DNA of 64,000 nt from Diadophis punctatus similis (Eukaryota; Chordata; Lepidosauria; Squamata; Dipsadidae): the NCBI GenBank assembly GCA_023053685.1, contig JALIGW010000062.1:434001-498000 (forward strand), read 5' to 3'. Both the position numbers and the translations under genes were made by a program. Below, one piece after another: positions 32,795 through 47,031 of the stretch. The notes beneath the pieces are model-generated. The model worked only from the letters and a program-made list of their open reading frames with translations. It was not told the origin of the DNA and made no database searches. The first letter of the stretch is position 1; each line of letters starts with the position of its first letter.

Positions 32795-33601
32795 TCAAAC
32801 CTGTATTTCTATAAAGATGAACGTTAGAAAAGAAAACATGGCCAGAAGTGCAACAATATTCAAAGGCAGCCCTTCCCAATGCAGAATTCCGACTTGGTTA
32901 CTTGCCATGTCAAGTTGAATATCAGATTCATCCTCTTCCAGGTCATCTGAGGAGAGAAGATATAAATGTGAGAGAAAGAAACATTTTAATTATTTATGAA
33001 ATTTATATGCAGCCCATTTGGCAGTTCCAGTCAACTTTGGGCGACTTGGAATGTAAAGACTTCAAAAGATAACTTGGAAACAAGGGGCTCCTTAGGACTG
33101 CGTTGCTGAGACAGCACATGGTGATCAGGAAGCCCATTTCATAGTTTACAAGTATCCTTATGATAACAGTTCTCTCATTTTTGTAATAATTAACAGTGCT
33201 GTGAGTTTCTGCTAATTTCCACCAGGACCCATCACATTTTTCTTTATTGGGGTGTTTTACAATACCATTTAAGCACTGTGGACATCTTGTAAAAGCACAA
33301 GGTAAATCTTTAGCACAAGAATGCTGTCCATAATACTCAAAAGCCCCGCTTCTGGTTTTAGTTATTTCTTGGCTCTCCTCCCCACCAAACTGGAGTCCAG
33401 CCACTGGAGACTTGTGATGCAGAAGGATATGAAAAGGCAAGATGGAGATCTTTTCCACCAGGCTGCACCTTCCTCTTCAGAGCCAGATTCCAAGCTGGAG
33501 TCCAGCGCTCCAATCCCATCTGATGGAATGACTGGGCCCAAACTCCTCTCCAGCTCTTCAATCTCCTGTCTGATTTTCTCTCGTTCCGCCTCGAGTTCCA
33601 T
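32795..33601 (-). CDS. SNAPC4-like two-exon N-terminus (monomer 5)
   Basis: Exons 33601-33469 and 32946-32795 (GC donor after 32906). These exons are unaffected by the large finger deletion next to them. Confidence 0.55.
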
Positions 33602-33641
33602 TGCTGAGACGCCTGTAAACAAGACATAAAAGTCAAAGAAT

Positions 33642-34157
33642 GAATAGAATAGAATAGAATTACACAGTATACAGAATAGATTAGAATTAGAATAGAACAC
33701 AATGTAGAATAGAATGGAGTGGAGTGGGACGGAACAGAACTTTATTGTCACTTTAAATGCACACTAATCAGCATACATTAAAATGAAATTTCATTCTTTT
33801 CAGCTCTCAAAAGATAACCATGATGCATATACCCATATACTTATATGACACAGAGAAACATCACAGTGTAGTTTAGATGTATACATGTACAGGGCGAGAG
33901 AAATGAATCTTTAGAGTTTACCAGAACGGATGGCATAGGAAAGAAAACTGCTACAGAATCTGATAGTCCTGCTAGAAATACTTTGAAACCTCCTCCCAGA
34001 GGGGAGCAACAGAAACAGACAGTGGAGTGGGGTCTCGAACAATGCTTTGAGCTCTAAGCACATAGCGCTTATAAGCAGTATCCTGAATAACGCTAAGTGA
34101 GCTTCTCTGCTGTCATCACTACTCTCTGTAGGGACTTTCTATCTGAGGCGCTGCTGC
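33642..34157 (-). mobile_element. LINE 3' end, monomer 5
   Basis: It is the copy of the 6030-6545 fragment, with no notable change. Confidence 0.5.
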
Positions 34158-34401
34158 CACCAAACCAAATAGGGATACTGTTTGTTTAAACGCTCCCCAT
34201 CCTGCCTCTGTAAAAAGCAGCCAGGAGAGGAAGAGAAAGATGTGCTCTGCTCATCCGATGCAGGAAACGCAGACGCTGGTTTGCAGGCTTCACTCTTCAT
34301 GTACAAAGAGACCAATTCAGATTATAAAAAAGGGCTCACCCTCATTTCATTTATGCATTTGATTTATTAATTTATTTTTCACTGCCCAAAGGTCTCTGGG
34401 C

Positions 34402-36133
34402 GGCTCCTCAGAGCAGCCCGCGCTGTGTTTTTATGACCGATTTTACACCCATTTTCTTGCCATTCGCAGGTGCTTCTGACACGAATAAGCGCCACACGCA
34501 AAATAAAGCTCCCGCTCCGAACGTGTGGATGGGAAAGGAACCCTCGGGAAGGGCCCGAGAGGAAGAGCGGTGGGGAAGGATTGTCCTTTTAAAGAGCCCC
34601 ACCTGCAAAAACCGCACCCCCACCTCCGTCCACGGGTCTGCTGCGTTCACACGACAAGTTCGCGGCTGCGGGGCTGGCTCCAGCCCATCCCAGCTGGCTC
34701 AATCATAAAGCAAAGCTAATCCAGCCCTGGCTTCCCGCGGGCCTAGCTGCCGGGCGCCGCTCCCTCGGGCCGAAAGAGGCTGTCGCTGCCCCAACCTGAC
34801 CGACAGCGCGGGTCCCACCTGCTCAAAGCCGCTACGGCTGGAGGAGCGCTTAGGAACCCTCGGCCGGAAGCGGGGGGAACACGCCGGGTAACGAACCAGG
34901 AAGTGACGTCACGCACGGCCTTAACGGAACCGGAATTACAACCGCCATTTTCCCGTCTGAGGAAAGAGAAAGCCACACCTACTTTCACCAACTTGGGGCA
35001 AACAATCGCCTAGGCTCCGCCCTCCTGCCCATGCGTCAGCCAATGCGCTGTTCGCTTTCTTTTCCGGGCTTTGCCAATCTGCGGCCGCGGAGCATCATCC
35101 AATAGCGGCGCACAACGAGAGGGAGAGAGCCCGTGTGGTATGAACACGTGATGTCTTGGAAACAGCCAACCAGGAGGAAAAGAAACAGAAAGGGGAGGTT
35201 GCAACGTGTGACGGTATTCAATGAACGGAGAGGACGCAATCCTCCCGGGGCGCTTCCAGAAGGAGCCGTTCAGTCCGCGCGATCTCCCGCGGCAGACGGT
35301 TGGGTTCTGTTGCGTGCCGTAGAAGAGACCGAACTGTCACGTAGAGGCTCCCCATTCAAGGGCAACCCTCTTCGGCCTCATTACACGATGCGGCCCTCTC
35401 GTGGGCCTCCCTCCCAGTGTCTCCCCGCCAGACCAGACCTCGGGCGCCCCGGCCTCCCCTCCCTCCCAGGCCTCCCTTCTCCGGAGGACCCTCCCGGACT
35501 GCGACTCCCGGCGTCCCCTTCGCCCTACCTGCATCCGGCCGCATGCGCACTCGAATCGAAAAAGTCCTTCCGTCGTTTCTCTGATTCCCAAACTGAGCGC
35601 CTGACCGACCTCGGTCCCCTTTCGGCCAAACTCCGCCTCTTCCTCCCCTGGCCCCGCCCCCTGTAGCTCTGCTTTCTTGGTCCGATTTCGGAAGTCGGAA
35701 GAAAGCCATCCCAATGGCTGGCGTCAGGGACCACGCCCCCTACTCGACCCTTCAGCAGCCGCCTTCCTTCCATCTGCATTCGTCCCCTCGCTTGGCTCCT
35801 CCCTTGCACCGCTGGCTCCGCCCCTCAGCTCCCTCCTCCCCGCCCTGCATGGCGGAATTGGGGCGAGGGGCTGGTGGGCGAATGGAGGATTCCCAAAGGG
35901 GCTGCAATGGATGGGAATGGATGGAAGGTTCCCTCGCCGGCCTCGGCTTTCGTGTCCCGGAACCCTTTCTGCCTCCCCGGAGCTACTCGCTACCCCGCCT
36001 GCAGCCACGTGGGCATCTCGGGGTGGCCCCCTTTCCTCCTGGCACCCCCAGTCCAGGTACTCCCTGGCATCAAGATCTGCTTTGTCTCCCCGCTGGAAGG
36101 AAGGAAGGGAGAGATCGCGCTCGTTATTGCCAG
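34402..36133 (-). promoter_or_regulatory. CpG island and promoter for the monomer 5 gene
   Basis: It is the same island at the monomer 5/6 junction. CRE at 34904-34911, YY1-type site at 34942-34951. One CpG is lost by CGT to CAT near 35779, a change private to this copy. Confidence 0.6.
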
Positions 36134-36519
36134 CCTCAAAAGAAGCCTTGAATATAGCGATCCCTCTGTGTATTATAAGGATTATGAATTAAATTTCACG
36201 GCCACCTGATGCCCGGAGACTCCTGGCAGTTTCCTAATGATATAACTCGTTTTTGTTCTTGTGGGGCACCTACATTGTGAGAGGGGATGACGGGACAAAT
36301 AATTAAGGGAAGAGGATAAAAGTGATTGCTGTAAAACTGTAATCAGGGCCTTGGTGGCTTTCAAAGCCAGGGTCCTTCTATCTTGGTGCCAAAATAAAAA
36401 TATATTCTTGTATTCTGTTTGGCGATCAATCGGCTTCAACACCAAGCTAAGGTCCAGTTTTGGGGACAACACAACGTCCCTTCCAGCTCTGTTGTCTTCT
36501 GTTCCGTTCCATTCCTCAT

Positions 36520-36623
36520 CTTTTTTTTTTTATGTGTTTCTATATCTGCTGTGAGCCGCCCAGAGTCCCCCGGGAGTTGGGCGGCATAGAAATTTTAATA
36601 AATAAATAAATAAATAAATAAAT
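36520..36623 (+). mobile_element. 104-bp retroelement insertion, monomer 6
   Basis: It is orthologous to 1697-1800, with the same junctions and tail length. Confidence 0.75.
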
Positions 36624-36957
36624 CTTATCCTGATAATTAAAGGGTATTGGCCCCCAGGCAGAACCTTGGGGTACCCCACTGCCTATTTCCTTCTATGTGG
36701 AAGGGAAGTTCCTTTAAGGCAGGGGTGGGGAGCTATGCCCCCTTTATGACCTGTGGACTTCAACTCCCAGAATTCCTGAGCCAAGTGTTTTGTACATATT
36801 CTGGATGGATTCTCTTACTGTTTACTTACCTATTTTGACTTGCATGCTTGTTCAATCACCCACAATGCTACTCTTCCCTGAAGTTCAAGAGCTGAGTGTT
36901 TACTGCCTGATTCCCTTCCAGTCACCAATGCAGTTTGTTTCGGCAGATATATTCTTT

Positions 36958-38368
36958 TTTTAAATTATTTTTTATGTACACAAAGACTTGACATGACAAC
37001 ATACAAACATATAGTCTTAGGAATCCCACTTCCTATCTTGCTTATAGCTAAAGATCAGTACAAAATTTCGTATACCTATATTGTAAATATTTACATTTCT
37101 AATTCATTTCAGTATCCATTTCTTCCATATATTCATCAGTGTAAGTTATCTTATTTACTAAATCCTTACTTCTATCATAATTTAACTAACAATTCTCTAT
37201 ATTATCTAATAATATAATAGTATAATAATATAATATTGAATTAAATATTACTCAATATTTAATCTCATTTAATTATTATATCACAACGTAGAATATTCCA
37301 ATTTCTAATTAGCTTTGTATTCTATTTCATCTAACTCCCATATAAATTTCTTTAATACATTCTCAATCCTCTATTTCTAATTACATTTATTTAGGAATCT
37401 ATCTTCTCCATTGTGTAGAGACCCATATACATATATATCTAACCTATCTTTACTATTCATTTCATAACTCCGCATCACTATTGTTTCTATAAATTAGATT
37501 TCTCACCATATGCCATATAATTTATACTCTACCACACTTTAATATATTTTATTATCTACTTGAAATATATATGATTTTTTATAATAATATTGCATCAATG
37601 TCCAATTTTCAAAGCTTCATAAGTATTCTATTTCTCTTTTTTAGTATATTGGAGTCCATTTATGTTAATAGAAATCAATTTGATTTCTTCTCTCATTTTT
37701 ATTTATATTGTTTTCTTGTTCTAGTTTCCCTTAATATCCTTCCTGTAGTTCTTTCTTGCTCTGTTTTTTCTTTTTCCTGTATTCTTTTTTCTCCTCTGTC
37801 TTTCGTTCTTTCCTCTATCACTCCTCCTCCTGACTGGTACCTTTCAATTCCTCCTTACTTTCTTCTTTACTTTCTTCTTCACCTTCCATCTCGAAATATT
37901 GTTCATGAAATTCATGAGTTTTCTCAATTGAATCTATTTTAACTTTCCTTCCTTGCCATGTCACTAAAATGCCCTCTGGCATCAGCCACCTAAATGTTTC
38001 CTTCTGTTTTATCAGTTGGGAAGTTAAAAATCGATATTGTCTTCTAAGATTCCTAACCCGTCTTGGAATCTGCTTTAATACTATTATCTCCCTTCCTTTG
38101 TACTGAAATGTTTCTTCCCTGGTTCTATTGTAAATGCTATCTCTGACTGCCTTTTTTATCAATTTTACGTGTATTTCTTTTGGTAATTTATGTCACCGCA
38201 TGTAATTCGTGTTCACTCTAAAGGCCTCATCTATTTCTCTTATTATTTCTTGCTTATCACGCTGCATTATTAGTGCTAATAGTTCCGCTATCTTTTCGTC
38301 TGTGTTTTCATCTTCATCTTCTTGGATATTCTGAAATGGAGACTGGCTGCTCTGTTGAGTTCCTCATC
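36958..38368 (-). pseudogene. Decayed L1 LINE, monomer 6
   Basis: It is the copy with the ORF1 CTD frame at 38162-37818 and the Arg to Gln change (T at 37954) shared with monomer 2. Confidence 0.75.
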
Positions 38369-38691
38369 ATTGTGTCCAGGAAAACACATTGTAAAAAAAA
38401 CCTCACGAGTTCAAAAAATTTGATTGAACTTGCGAGAAGGTTTTTTTTTACAACGAGTTTCCCTGGACACAACGGCAAGGAACGCGATGGAGCTGGAAAG
38501 GTAAGACGAGTGTCTCGCTTCTCGCCCGCCCCACCTGCCAGAAATTCAGGTCTCTACCCCTGATAATAAGGCCACCCCCTTATTTTGGGGGTCAAAAGAA
38601 AATAAGACCCTGTCTTATTTTCACGGAAACAGGGTAGATGCCTTTGAAGATGGTCATTTCTTTTGAAGGATTGTTCACATTCCACACATTC

Positions 38692-39975
38692 CTACTGTTT
38701 TTGTAAATGGATCCTTTGATGTCTATAAAGGCTCCTGCTACGAGGAAAGCTCTTTCCACACTCCAGGCATTTATGAGGTTTTTCTCCTGTGTGGATTCTT
38801 TCGTGTGAATAAAGGTTGCTGTTACGACTGAAGCTCTTTCCACACTCCAAGCATTTGTGTGGTTTTTCTCCAGTGTGGATTCTTTGATGTGTATAAAGGC
38901 TGCTACTCTGACTGAAGCTCTTTCCACACTCCAGGCATTTATGAGATTCTTCTCCAGTGTGGATCCTTTTATGTCTATAAAGGCTGCCCCTCCGACTGAA
39001 GCTCTTTCCACACTCCAGGCATTTATGAGGTTTTTCTCCTGTGTGGATTCTTTGATGTGAATAAGTGCTGCTTTTATGACTGAAGCGCTTTCCACACTCC
39101 AAGCATTTATGAGATTTTTCTCCAGTGTGGATCCTTTTATGTCTATAAAGGCTGCCACTCTGACTGAAGCTCTTTCCACACTCCAGGCATTTATGAGGTT
39201 TTTCTCCAGTGTGGATTCTTTCGTGTGAATAAAGGTTGCTGTTACGACTGAAGCTCTTTCCACACTCCAGGCATTTATGAGATTCTTCTCCAGTGTGGAT
39301 CCTTTTATGTCTATAAAGGCTGCCCCTCCGACTGAAGCTCTTTCCACACTCCAGGCATTTATGAGGTTTTTCTCCTGTGTGGATTCTTTGATGTGAATAA
39401 GTGCTGCTTTTATGACTGAAGCGCTTTCCACACTCCAAGCATTTATGAGATTTTTCTCCAGTGTGGATCCTTTTATGTCTATAAAGGCTGCCACTCTGAC
39501 TGAAGCTCTTTCCACACTCCAGGCATTTATGAGGTTTTTCTCCTGTGTGGATTCTTTCGTGTGAATAAAGGTTGCTGTTACGACTGAAGCTCTTTCCACA
39601 CTCCAAGCATTTATGCGGATTTTCTCCTGTGTGGATTCTTTGATGTGTATAAAGGCTGCTACTCTGACTGAAGCTCTTTCCACACTCCAGGCATTTATGA
39701 GATTTTTCTCCAGTGTGGATCCTTTTATGTCTATAAAGGCTGCCACTCTGACTGAAGCTCTTTCCACACTCCAGGCATTTATGACGTTTTCCCCCAATGT
39801 GGATTCTTTGATGTGAATAAGTGCTGCTTTTATGACTGAAGCTCTTTCTACACTCCAAGCATTTATGAGGTTTTTCTCCTGTGTGGATCCTTTGGTGTCT
39901 ATAAAGGTTGCCCCTGTGACTGAAGCTCTTTCCACATTCTAGGCATTTATTTAAAATTCTGCTTTCTCCCAATTT
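38692..39975 (-). CDS. C2H2 zinc-finger exon, 15 fingers (monomer 6)
   Basis: It has the full-length type-A array with PRSRS in the last finger. It lacks the Asn change that is private to monomer 2. Confidence 0.85.
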   Translation of the reverse strand, partial: KLGESRILNKCLECGKSFSHRGNLYRHQRIHTGEKPHKCLECRKSFSHKSSTYSHQRIHIGGKRHKCLECGKSFSQSGSLYRHKRIHTGEKSHKCLECGKSFSQSSSLYTHQRIHTGENPHKCLECGKSFSRNSNLYSHERIHTGEKPHKCLECGKSFSQSGSLYRHKRIHTGEKSHKCLECGKRFSHKSSTYSHQRIHTGEKPHKCLECGKSFSRRGSLYRHKRIHTGEESHKCLECGKSFSRNSNLYSHERIHTGEKPHKCLECGKSFSQSGSLYRHKRIHTGEKSHKCLECGKRFSHKSSTYSHQRIHTGEKPHKCLECGKSFSRRGSLYRHKRIHTGEESHKCLECGKSFSQSSSLYTHQRIHTGEKPHKCLECGKSFSRNSNLYSHERIHTGEKPHKCLECGKSFPRSRSLYRHQRIHLQKQ

Positions 39976-40005
39976 CTAGCCATTGCATTGCTTCCTTCTT
40001 TTTAG

Positions 40006-40812
40006 TCAAACCTGTATTTCTATAAAGATGAACGTTAGAAAAGAAAACATGGCCAGAAGTGCAACAATATTCAAAGGCAGCCCTTCCCAATGCAGAATTC
40101 CGACTTGGTTACTTGCCATGTCAAGTTGAATATCAGATTCATCCTCTTCCAGGTCATCTGAGGAGAGAAGATATAAATGTGAGAGAAAGAAACATTTTAA
40201 TTATTTATGAAATTTATATGCAGCCCATTTGGCAGTTCCAGTCAACTTTGGGCGACTTGGAATGTAAAGACTTCAAAAGATAACTTGGAAACAAGGGGCT
40301 CCTTAGGACTGCGTTGCTGAGACAGCACATGGTGATCAGGAAGCCCATTTCATAGTTTACAAGTATCCTTATGATAACAGTTCTCTCATTTTTGTAATAA
40401 TTAACAGTGCTGTGAGTTTCTGCTAATTTCCACCAGGACCCATCACATTTTTCTTTATTGGGGTGTTTTACAATACCATTTAAGCACTGTGGACATCTTG
40501 TAAAAGCACAAGGTAAATCTTTAGCACAAGAATGCTGTCCATAATACTCAAAAGCCCCGCTTCTGGTTTTAGTTATTTCTTGGCTCTCCTCCCCACCAAA
40601 CTGGAGTCCAGCCACTGGAGACTTGTGATGCAGAAGGATATGAAAAGGCAAGATGGAGATCTTTTCCACCAGGCTGCACCTTCCTCTTCAGAGCCAGATT
40701 CCAAGCTGGAGTCCAGCGCTCCAATCCCATCTGATGGAATGACTGGGCCCAAACTCCTCTCCAGCTCTTCAATCTCCTGTCTGATTTTCTCTCGTTCCGC
40801 CTCGAGTTCCAT
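40006..40812 (-). CDS. SNAPC4-like two-exon N-terminus (monomer 6)
   Basis: Exons 40812-40680 and 40157-40006 (GC donor after 40117). The translation and splice sites are as in monomer 1. Confidence 0.55.
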
Positions 40813-40852
40813 TGCTGAGACGCCTGTAAACAAGACATAAAAGTCAAAGAAT

Positions 40853-41368
40853 GAATAGAATAGAATAGAATTACACAGTATACAGAATAGATTAGAATTA
40901 GAATAGAACACAATGTAGAATAGAATGGAGTGGAGTGGGACGGAACAGAACTTTATTGTCACTTTAAATGCACACTAATCAGCATACATTAAAATGAAAT
41001 TTCATTCTTTTCAGCTCTCAAAAGATAACCATGATGCATATACCCATATACTTATATGACACAGAGAAACATCACAGTGTAGTTTAGATGTATACATGTA
41101 CAGGGCGAGAGAAATGAATCTTTAGAGTTTACCAGAACGGATGGCATAGGAAAGAAAACTGCTACAGAATCTGATAGTCCTGCTAGAAATACTTTGAAAC
41201 CTCCTCCCAGAGGGGAGCAACAGAAACAGACAGTGGAGTGGGGTCTCGAACAATGCTTTGAGCTCTAAGCACATAGCGCTTATAAGCAGTATCCTGAATA
41301 ACGCTAAGTGAGCTTCTCTGCTGTCATCACTACTCTCTGTAGGGACTTTCTATCTGAGGCGCTGCTGC
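40853..41368 (-). mobile_element. LINE 3' end, monomer 6
   Basis: It is the copy of the 6030-6545 fragment, with no notable change. A change shared with monomer 2 (A at 41544) lies just beyond it. Confidence 0.5.
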
Positions 41369-41612
41369 CACCAAACCAAATAGGGATACTGTTTGTTTAA
41401 ACGCTCCCCATCCTGCCTCTGTAAAAAGCAGCCAGGAGAGGAAGAGAAAGATGTGCTCTGCTCATCCGATGCAGGAAACGCAGACGCTGGTTTGCAGGCT
41501 TCACTCTTCATGTACAAAGAGACCAATTCAGATTATAAAAAAGAGCTCACCCTCATTTCATTTATGCATTTGATTTATTAATTTATTTTTCACTGCCCAA
41601 AGGTCTCTGGGC

Positions 41613-43345
41613 GGCTCCTCAGAGCAGCCCGCGCTGTGTTTTTATGACCGATTTTACACCCATTTTCTTGCCATTCGCAGGTGCTTCTGACACGAATAAG
41701 CGCCACACGCAAAATAAAGCTCCCGCTCCGAACGTGTGGATGGGAAAGGAACCCTCGGGAAGGGCCCGAGAGGAAGAGCGGTGGGGAAGGATTGTCCTTT
41801 TAAAGAGCCCCACCTGCAAAAACCGCACCCCCACCTCCGTCCACGGGTCTGCTGCGTTCACACGACAAGTTCGCGGCTGCGGGGCTGGCTCCAGCCCATC
41901 CCAGCTGGCTCAATCATAAAGCAAAGCTAATCCAGCCCTGGCTTCCCGCGGGCCTAGCTGCCGGGCGCCGCTCCCTCGGGCCGAAAGAGGCTGTCGCTGC
42001 CCCAACCTGACCGACAGCGCGGGTCCCACCTGCTCAAAGCCGCTACGGCTGGAGGAGCGCTTAGGAAACCCTCGGCCGGAAGCGGGGGGAACACGCCGGG
42101 TAACGAACCAGGAAGTGACGTCACGCACGGCCTTAACGGAACCGGAATTACAACCGCCATTTTCCCGTCTGAGGAAAGAGAAAGCCACACCTACTTTCAC
42201 CAACTTGGGGCAAACAATCGCCTAGGCTCCGCCCTCCTGCCCATGCGTCAGCCAATGCGCTGTTCGCTTTCTTTTCCGGGCTTTGCCAATCTGCGGCCGC
42301 GGAGCATCATCCAATAGCGGCGCACAACGAGAGGGAGAGAGCCCGTGTGGTATGAACACGTGATGTCTTGGAAACAGCCAACCAGGAGGAAAAGAAACAG
42401 AAAGGGGAGGTTGCAACGTGTGACGGTATTCAATGAACGGAGAGGACGCAATCCTCCCGGGGCGCTTCCAGAAGGAGCCGTTCAGTCCGCGCGATCTCCC
42501 GCGGCAGACGGTTGGGTTCTGTTGCGTGCCGTAGAAGAGATCGAACTGTCACGTAGAGGCTCCCCATTCAAGGGCAACCCTCTTCGGCCTCATTACACGA
42601 TGCGGCCCTCTCGTGGGCCTCCCTCCCAGTGTCTCCCCGCCAGACCAGACCTCGGGCGCCCCGGCCTCCCCTCCCTCCCAGGCCTCCCTTCTCCGGAGGA
42701 CCCTCCCGGACTGCGACTCCCGGCGTCCCCTTCGCCCTACCTGCATCCGGCCGCATGCGCACTCGAATCGAAAAAGTCCTTCCGTCGTTTCTCTGATTCC
42801 CAAACTGAGCGCCTGACCGACCTCGGTCCCCTTTCGGCCAAACTCCGCCTCTTCCTCCCCTGGCCCCGCCCCCTGTAGCTCTGCTTTCTTGGTCCGATTT
42901 CGGAAGTCGGAAGAAAGCCATCCCAATGGCTGGCGTCAGGGACCACGCCCCCTACTCGACCCTTCAGCAGCCGCCTTCCTTCCATCTGCGTTCGTCCCCT
43001 CGCTTGGCTCCTCCCTTGCACCGCTGGCTCCGCCCCTCAGCTCCCTCCTCCCCGCCCTGCATGGCGGAATTGGGGCGAGGGGCTGGTGGGCGAATGGAGG
43101 ATTCCCAAAGGGGCTGCAATGGATGGGAATGGATGGAAGGTTCCCTCGCCGGCCTCGGCTTTCGTGTCCCGGAACCCTTTCTGCCTCCCCGGAGCTACTC
43201 GCTACCCCGCCTGCAGCCACGTGGGCATCTCGGGGTGGCCCCCTTTCCTCCTGGCACCCCCAGTCCAGGTACTCCCTGGCATCAAGATCTGCTTTGTCTC
43301 CCCGCTGGAAGGAAGGAAGGGAGAGATCGCGCTCGTTATTGCCAG
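41613..43345 (-). promoter_or_regulatory. CpG island and promoter for the monomer 6 gene
   Basis: It is the same island at the monomer 6/7 junction. It has a one-base insertion in the A run at 42066-42068, inside the inferred exon 1, and a private T at 42541. CRE at 42116-42123, YY1-type site at 42154-42163. Confidence 0.6.
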
Positions 43346-44067
43346 CCTCAAAAGAAGCCTTGAATATAGCGATCCCTCTGTGTATTATAAGGATTATGAA
43401 TTAAATTTCACGGCCACCTGATGCCCGGAGACTCCTGGCAGTTTCCTAATGATATAACTCGTTTTTGTTCTTGTGGGGCACCTACATTGTGAGAGGGGAT
43501 GACGGGACAAATAATTAAGGGAAGAGGATAAAAGTGATTGCTGTAAAACTGTAATCAGGGCCTTGGTGGCTTTCAAAGCCAGGGTCCTTCTATCTTGGTG
43601 CCAAAATAAAAATATATTCTTGTATTCTGTTTGGCGATCAATCGGCTTCAACACCAAGCTAAGGTCCAGTTTTGGGGACAACACAACGTCCCTTCCAGCT
43701 CTGTTGTCTTCTGTTCCGTTCCATTCCTCATCTTATCCTGATAATTAAAGGGTATTGGCCCCCAGGCAGAAGCTTGGGGTACCCCACTGCCTATTTCCTT
43801 CTATGCGGAAGGGAAGTTCCTTTAAGGCAGGGCTGGGGAGCTATGCCCCCTTTATGACCTGTGGACTTCAACTCCCAGAATTCCTCAGCCAAGTGTTTTG
43901 TACATATTCAGGATGGATTCTCTTACTGTTTACTTACCTATTTTGACTTGCATGCTTGTTCAATCACCCACAATGCTACTCTTCCCTGAAGTTCAAGAGC
44001 TGAGTGTTTACTGCCTGATTCCCTTCCAGTCACCAATGCAGTTTGTTTCAGCAGATATATTCTTTAT

Positions 44068-45478
44068 TAATATTGTTTTTTATGTACACAAAAACTTGAC
44101 CTGACATAACATACAAACATATAGTCTTAGGAATCCCACTTCCTATCTTGCTCATAGCTAAAGATCCGTACAAAATTTCGTATACCTATATTGTAAATAT
44201 TTACATTTCTAATTCATTTCAGTATCCATTTCTTCCATATATTCATCAGTGTAAGTTATCTTATTTACTAAATCCTTACTTCTATCATAATTTAACTAAC
44301 AATTCTCTATATTATCTAATAATATAATAGTATAATAATATAATATTGAATTAAATATTACTCAATATTTAATCTCATTTAATTATTATATCACAACGTA
44401 GAATATTCCAATTTCTAATTAGCTTTGTATTCTATTTCATCTAACTCCCATATAAATTTCTTTAATACATTCTCAATCCTCTATTTCTAATTACATTTAT
44501 TTAGGAATCTATCTTCTCCATTGTGTAGAGACCCATATACATATATATCTAACCTATCTTTACTATTCATTTCATAACTCCGCATCACTATTGTTTCTAT
44601 AAATTAGATTTCTCACCATATGCCATATAATTTATACTCTACCACACTTTAATATATTTTATTATCTACTTGAAATATATATGATTTTTTATAATAATAT
44701 TGCATCAATGTCCAATTTTCAAAGCTTCATAAGTATTCTATTTCTCTTTTTTAGTATATTGGAGTCCATTTATGTTAATAGAAATCAATTTGATTTCTTC
44801 TCTCATTTTTATTTATATTGTTTTCTTGTTCTAGTTTCCCTTAATATCCTTCCTGTAGTTCTTTCTTGCTCTGTTTTTTCTTTTTCCTGTATTCTTTTTT
44901 CTCCTCTGTCTTTCGTTCTTTCCTCTATCACTCCTCCTCCTGACTGGTACCTTTCAATTCCTCCTTACTTTCTTCTTTACTTTCTTCTTCACCTTCCATC
45001 TCGAAATATTGTTCATGAAATTCATGAGTTTTCTCAATTGAATCTATTTTAACTTTCCTTCCTCGCCATGTCACTAAAATGCCCTCTGGCATCAGCCACC
45101 TAAATGTTTCCTTCTGTTTTATCAGTTGGGAAGTTAAAAATCGATATTGTCTTCTAAGATTCCTAACCCGTCTTGGAATCTGCTTTAATACTATTATCTC
45201 CCTTCCTTTGTACTGAAATGTTTCTTCCCTGGTTCTATTGTAAATGCTATCTCTGACTGCCTTTTTTATCAATTTTACGTGTATTTCTTTTGGTAATTTA
45301 TGTCACCGCATGTAATTCGTGTTCACTCTAAAGGCCTCATCTATTTCTCTTATTATTTCTTGCTTATCACGCTGCATTATTAGTGCTAATAGTTCCGCTA
45401 TCTTTTCGTCTGTGTTTTCATCTTCATCTTCTTGGATATTCTGAAATGGAGACTGGCTGCGCTGTTGAGTTCCTCATC
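44068..45478 (-). pseudogene. Decayed L1 LINE, monomer 7
   Basis: It is a type-B copy with the ORF1 CTD frame at 45272-44928. Confidence 0.75.
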
Positions 45479-45801
45479 ATTGTGTCCAGGAAAACACATT
45501 GTAAAAAAAACCTCACGAGTTCAAAAAATTTGATTGAACTTGCGAGAAGGTTTTTTTTTACAACGAGTTTCCCTGGACACAACGGCAAGGAACGCGATGG
45601 AGCTGGAAAGGTAAGACGAGTGTCTCGCTTCTCGCCCGCCCCACCTGCCAGAAATTCAGGTCTCTACCCCTGATAATAAGGCCACCCCCTTATTTTGGGG
45701 GTCAAAAGAAAATAAGACCCTGTCTTATTTTCACGGAAACAGGGTAGATGCCTTTGAAGATGGTCATTTCTTTTGAAGGATTGTTCACATTCCACACATT
45801 C

Positions 45802-47001
45802 CTACTGTTTTTGTAAATGGATCCTTTGATGTCTATAAAGGCTCCTGCTATGAGGAAAGCTCTTTCCACACTCCAGGCATTTATGAGGTTTTTCTCCTGT
45901 GTGGATTCTTTCGTGTGAATAAAGGTTGCTGTTACGACTGAAGCTCTTTCCACACTCCAAGCATTTGTGTGGTTTTTCTCCAGTGTGGATTCTTTGATGT
46001 GTATAAAGGCTGCTACTCTGACTGAAGCTCTTTCCACACTCCAGGCATTTATGAGGTTTTTCTCCTGTGTGGATTCTTTGATGTGAATAAGTGCTGCTTT
46101 TATGACTGAAGCGCTTTCCACACTCCAAGCATTTATGAGATTTTTCTCCAGTGTGGATCCTTTTATGTCTATAAAGGCTGCCACTCTGACTGAAGCTCTT
46201 TCCACACTCCAGGCATTTATGAGGTTTTTCTCCAGTGTGGATTCTTTCGTGTGAATAAAGGTTGCTGTTACGACTGAAGCTCTTTCCACACTCCAGGCAT
46301 TTATGAGATTCTTCTCCAGTGTGGATCCTTTTATGTCTATAAAGGCTGCCCCTCCGACTGAAGCTCTTTCCACACTCCAGGCATTTATGAGGTTTTTCTC
46401 CTGTGTGGATTCTTTGATGTGAATAAGTGCTGCTTTTATGACTGAAGCGCTTTCCACACTCCAAGCATTTATGAGATTTTTCTCCAGTGTGGATCCTTTT
46501 ATGTCTATAAAGGCTGCCACTCTGACTGAAGCTCTTTCCACACTCCAGGCATTTATGAGGTTTTTCTCCTGTGTGGATTCTTTCGTGTGAATAAAGGTTG
46601 CTGTTACGACTGAAGCTCTTTCCACACTCCAAGCATTTATGCGGATTTTCTCCTGTGTGGATTCTTTGATGTGTATAAAGGCTGCTACTCTGACTGAAGC
46701 TCTTTCCACACTCCAGGCATTTATGAGATTTTTCTCCAGTGTGGATCCTTTTATGTCTATAAAGGCTGCCACTCTGACTGAAGCTCTTTCCACACTCCAG
46801 GCATTTATGACGTTTTCCCCCAATGTGGATTCTTTGATGTGAATAAGTGCTGCTTTTATGACTGAAGCTCTTTCTACACTCCAAGCATTTATGAGGTTTT
46901 TCTCCTGTGTGGATCCTTTGGTGTCTATAAAGGTTGCCCCTGTGACTGAAGCTCTTTCCACATTCTAGGCATTTATTTAAAATTCTGCTTTCTCCCAATT
47001 T
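45802..47001 (-). CDS. C2H2 zinc-finger exon, 14 fingers (monomer 7)
   Basis: It is a type-B array with the same translation as monomers 3 and 4. Confidence 0.85.
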   Translation of the reverse strand, partial: KLGESRILNKCLECGKSFSHRGNLYRHQRIHTGEKPHKCLECRKSFSHKSSTYSHQRIHIGGKRHKCLECGKSFSQSGSLYRHKRIHTGEKSHKCLECGKSFSQSSSLYTHQRIHTGENPHKCLECGKSFSRNSNLYSHERIHTGEKPHKCLECGKSFSQSGSLYRHKRIHTGEKSHKCLECGKRFSHKSSTYSHQRIHTGEKPHKCLECGKSFSRRGSLYRHKRIHTGEESHKCLECGKSFSRNSNLYSHERIHTGEKPHKCLECGKSFSQSGSLYRHKRIHTGEKSHKCLECGKRFSHKSSTYSHQRIHTGEKPHKCLECGKSFSQSSSLYTHQRIHTGEKPHKCLECGKSFSRNSNLYSHERIHTGEKPHKCLECGKSFPHSRSLYRHQRIHLQKQ

Positions 47002-47031
47002 CTAGCCATTGCATTGCTTCCTTCTTTTTAG

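Larger units (their letters stand above)
28473..34823. repeat. Macrosatellite monomer 5, type C
   Basis: It is 6351 bp, the shortest form. It lacks the 104-bp insertion but has type-A flanking bases at that site, and lacks nine fingers (756 bp). Markers shared with monomer 8 are T at 30031 and T at 32254 (His to Asn in the last finger). Confidence 0.97.
34824..42034. repeat. Macrosatellite monomer 6, type A
   Basis: It is 7211 bp with the insertion (36520-36623) and 15 fingers. It shares T at 37954 and A at 41544 with monomer 2 only, so the two are sister copies. A private change in the CpG island (CGT to CAT near 35779) marks this copy. Confidence 0.97.
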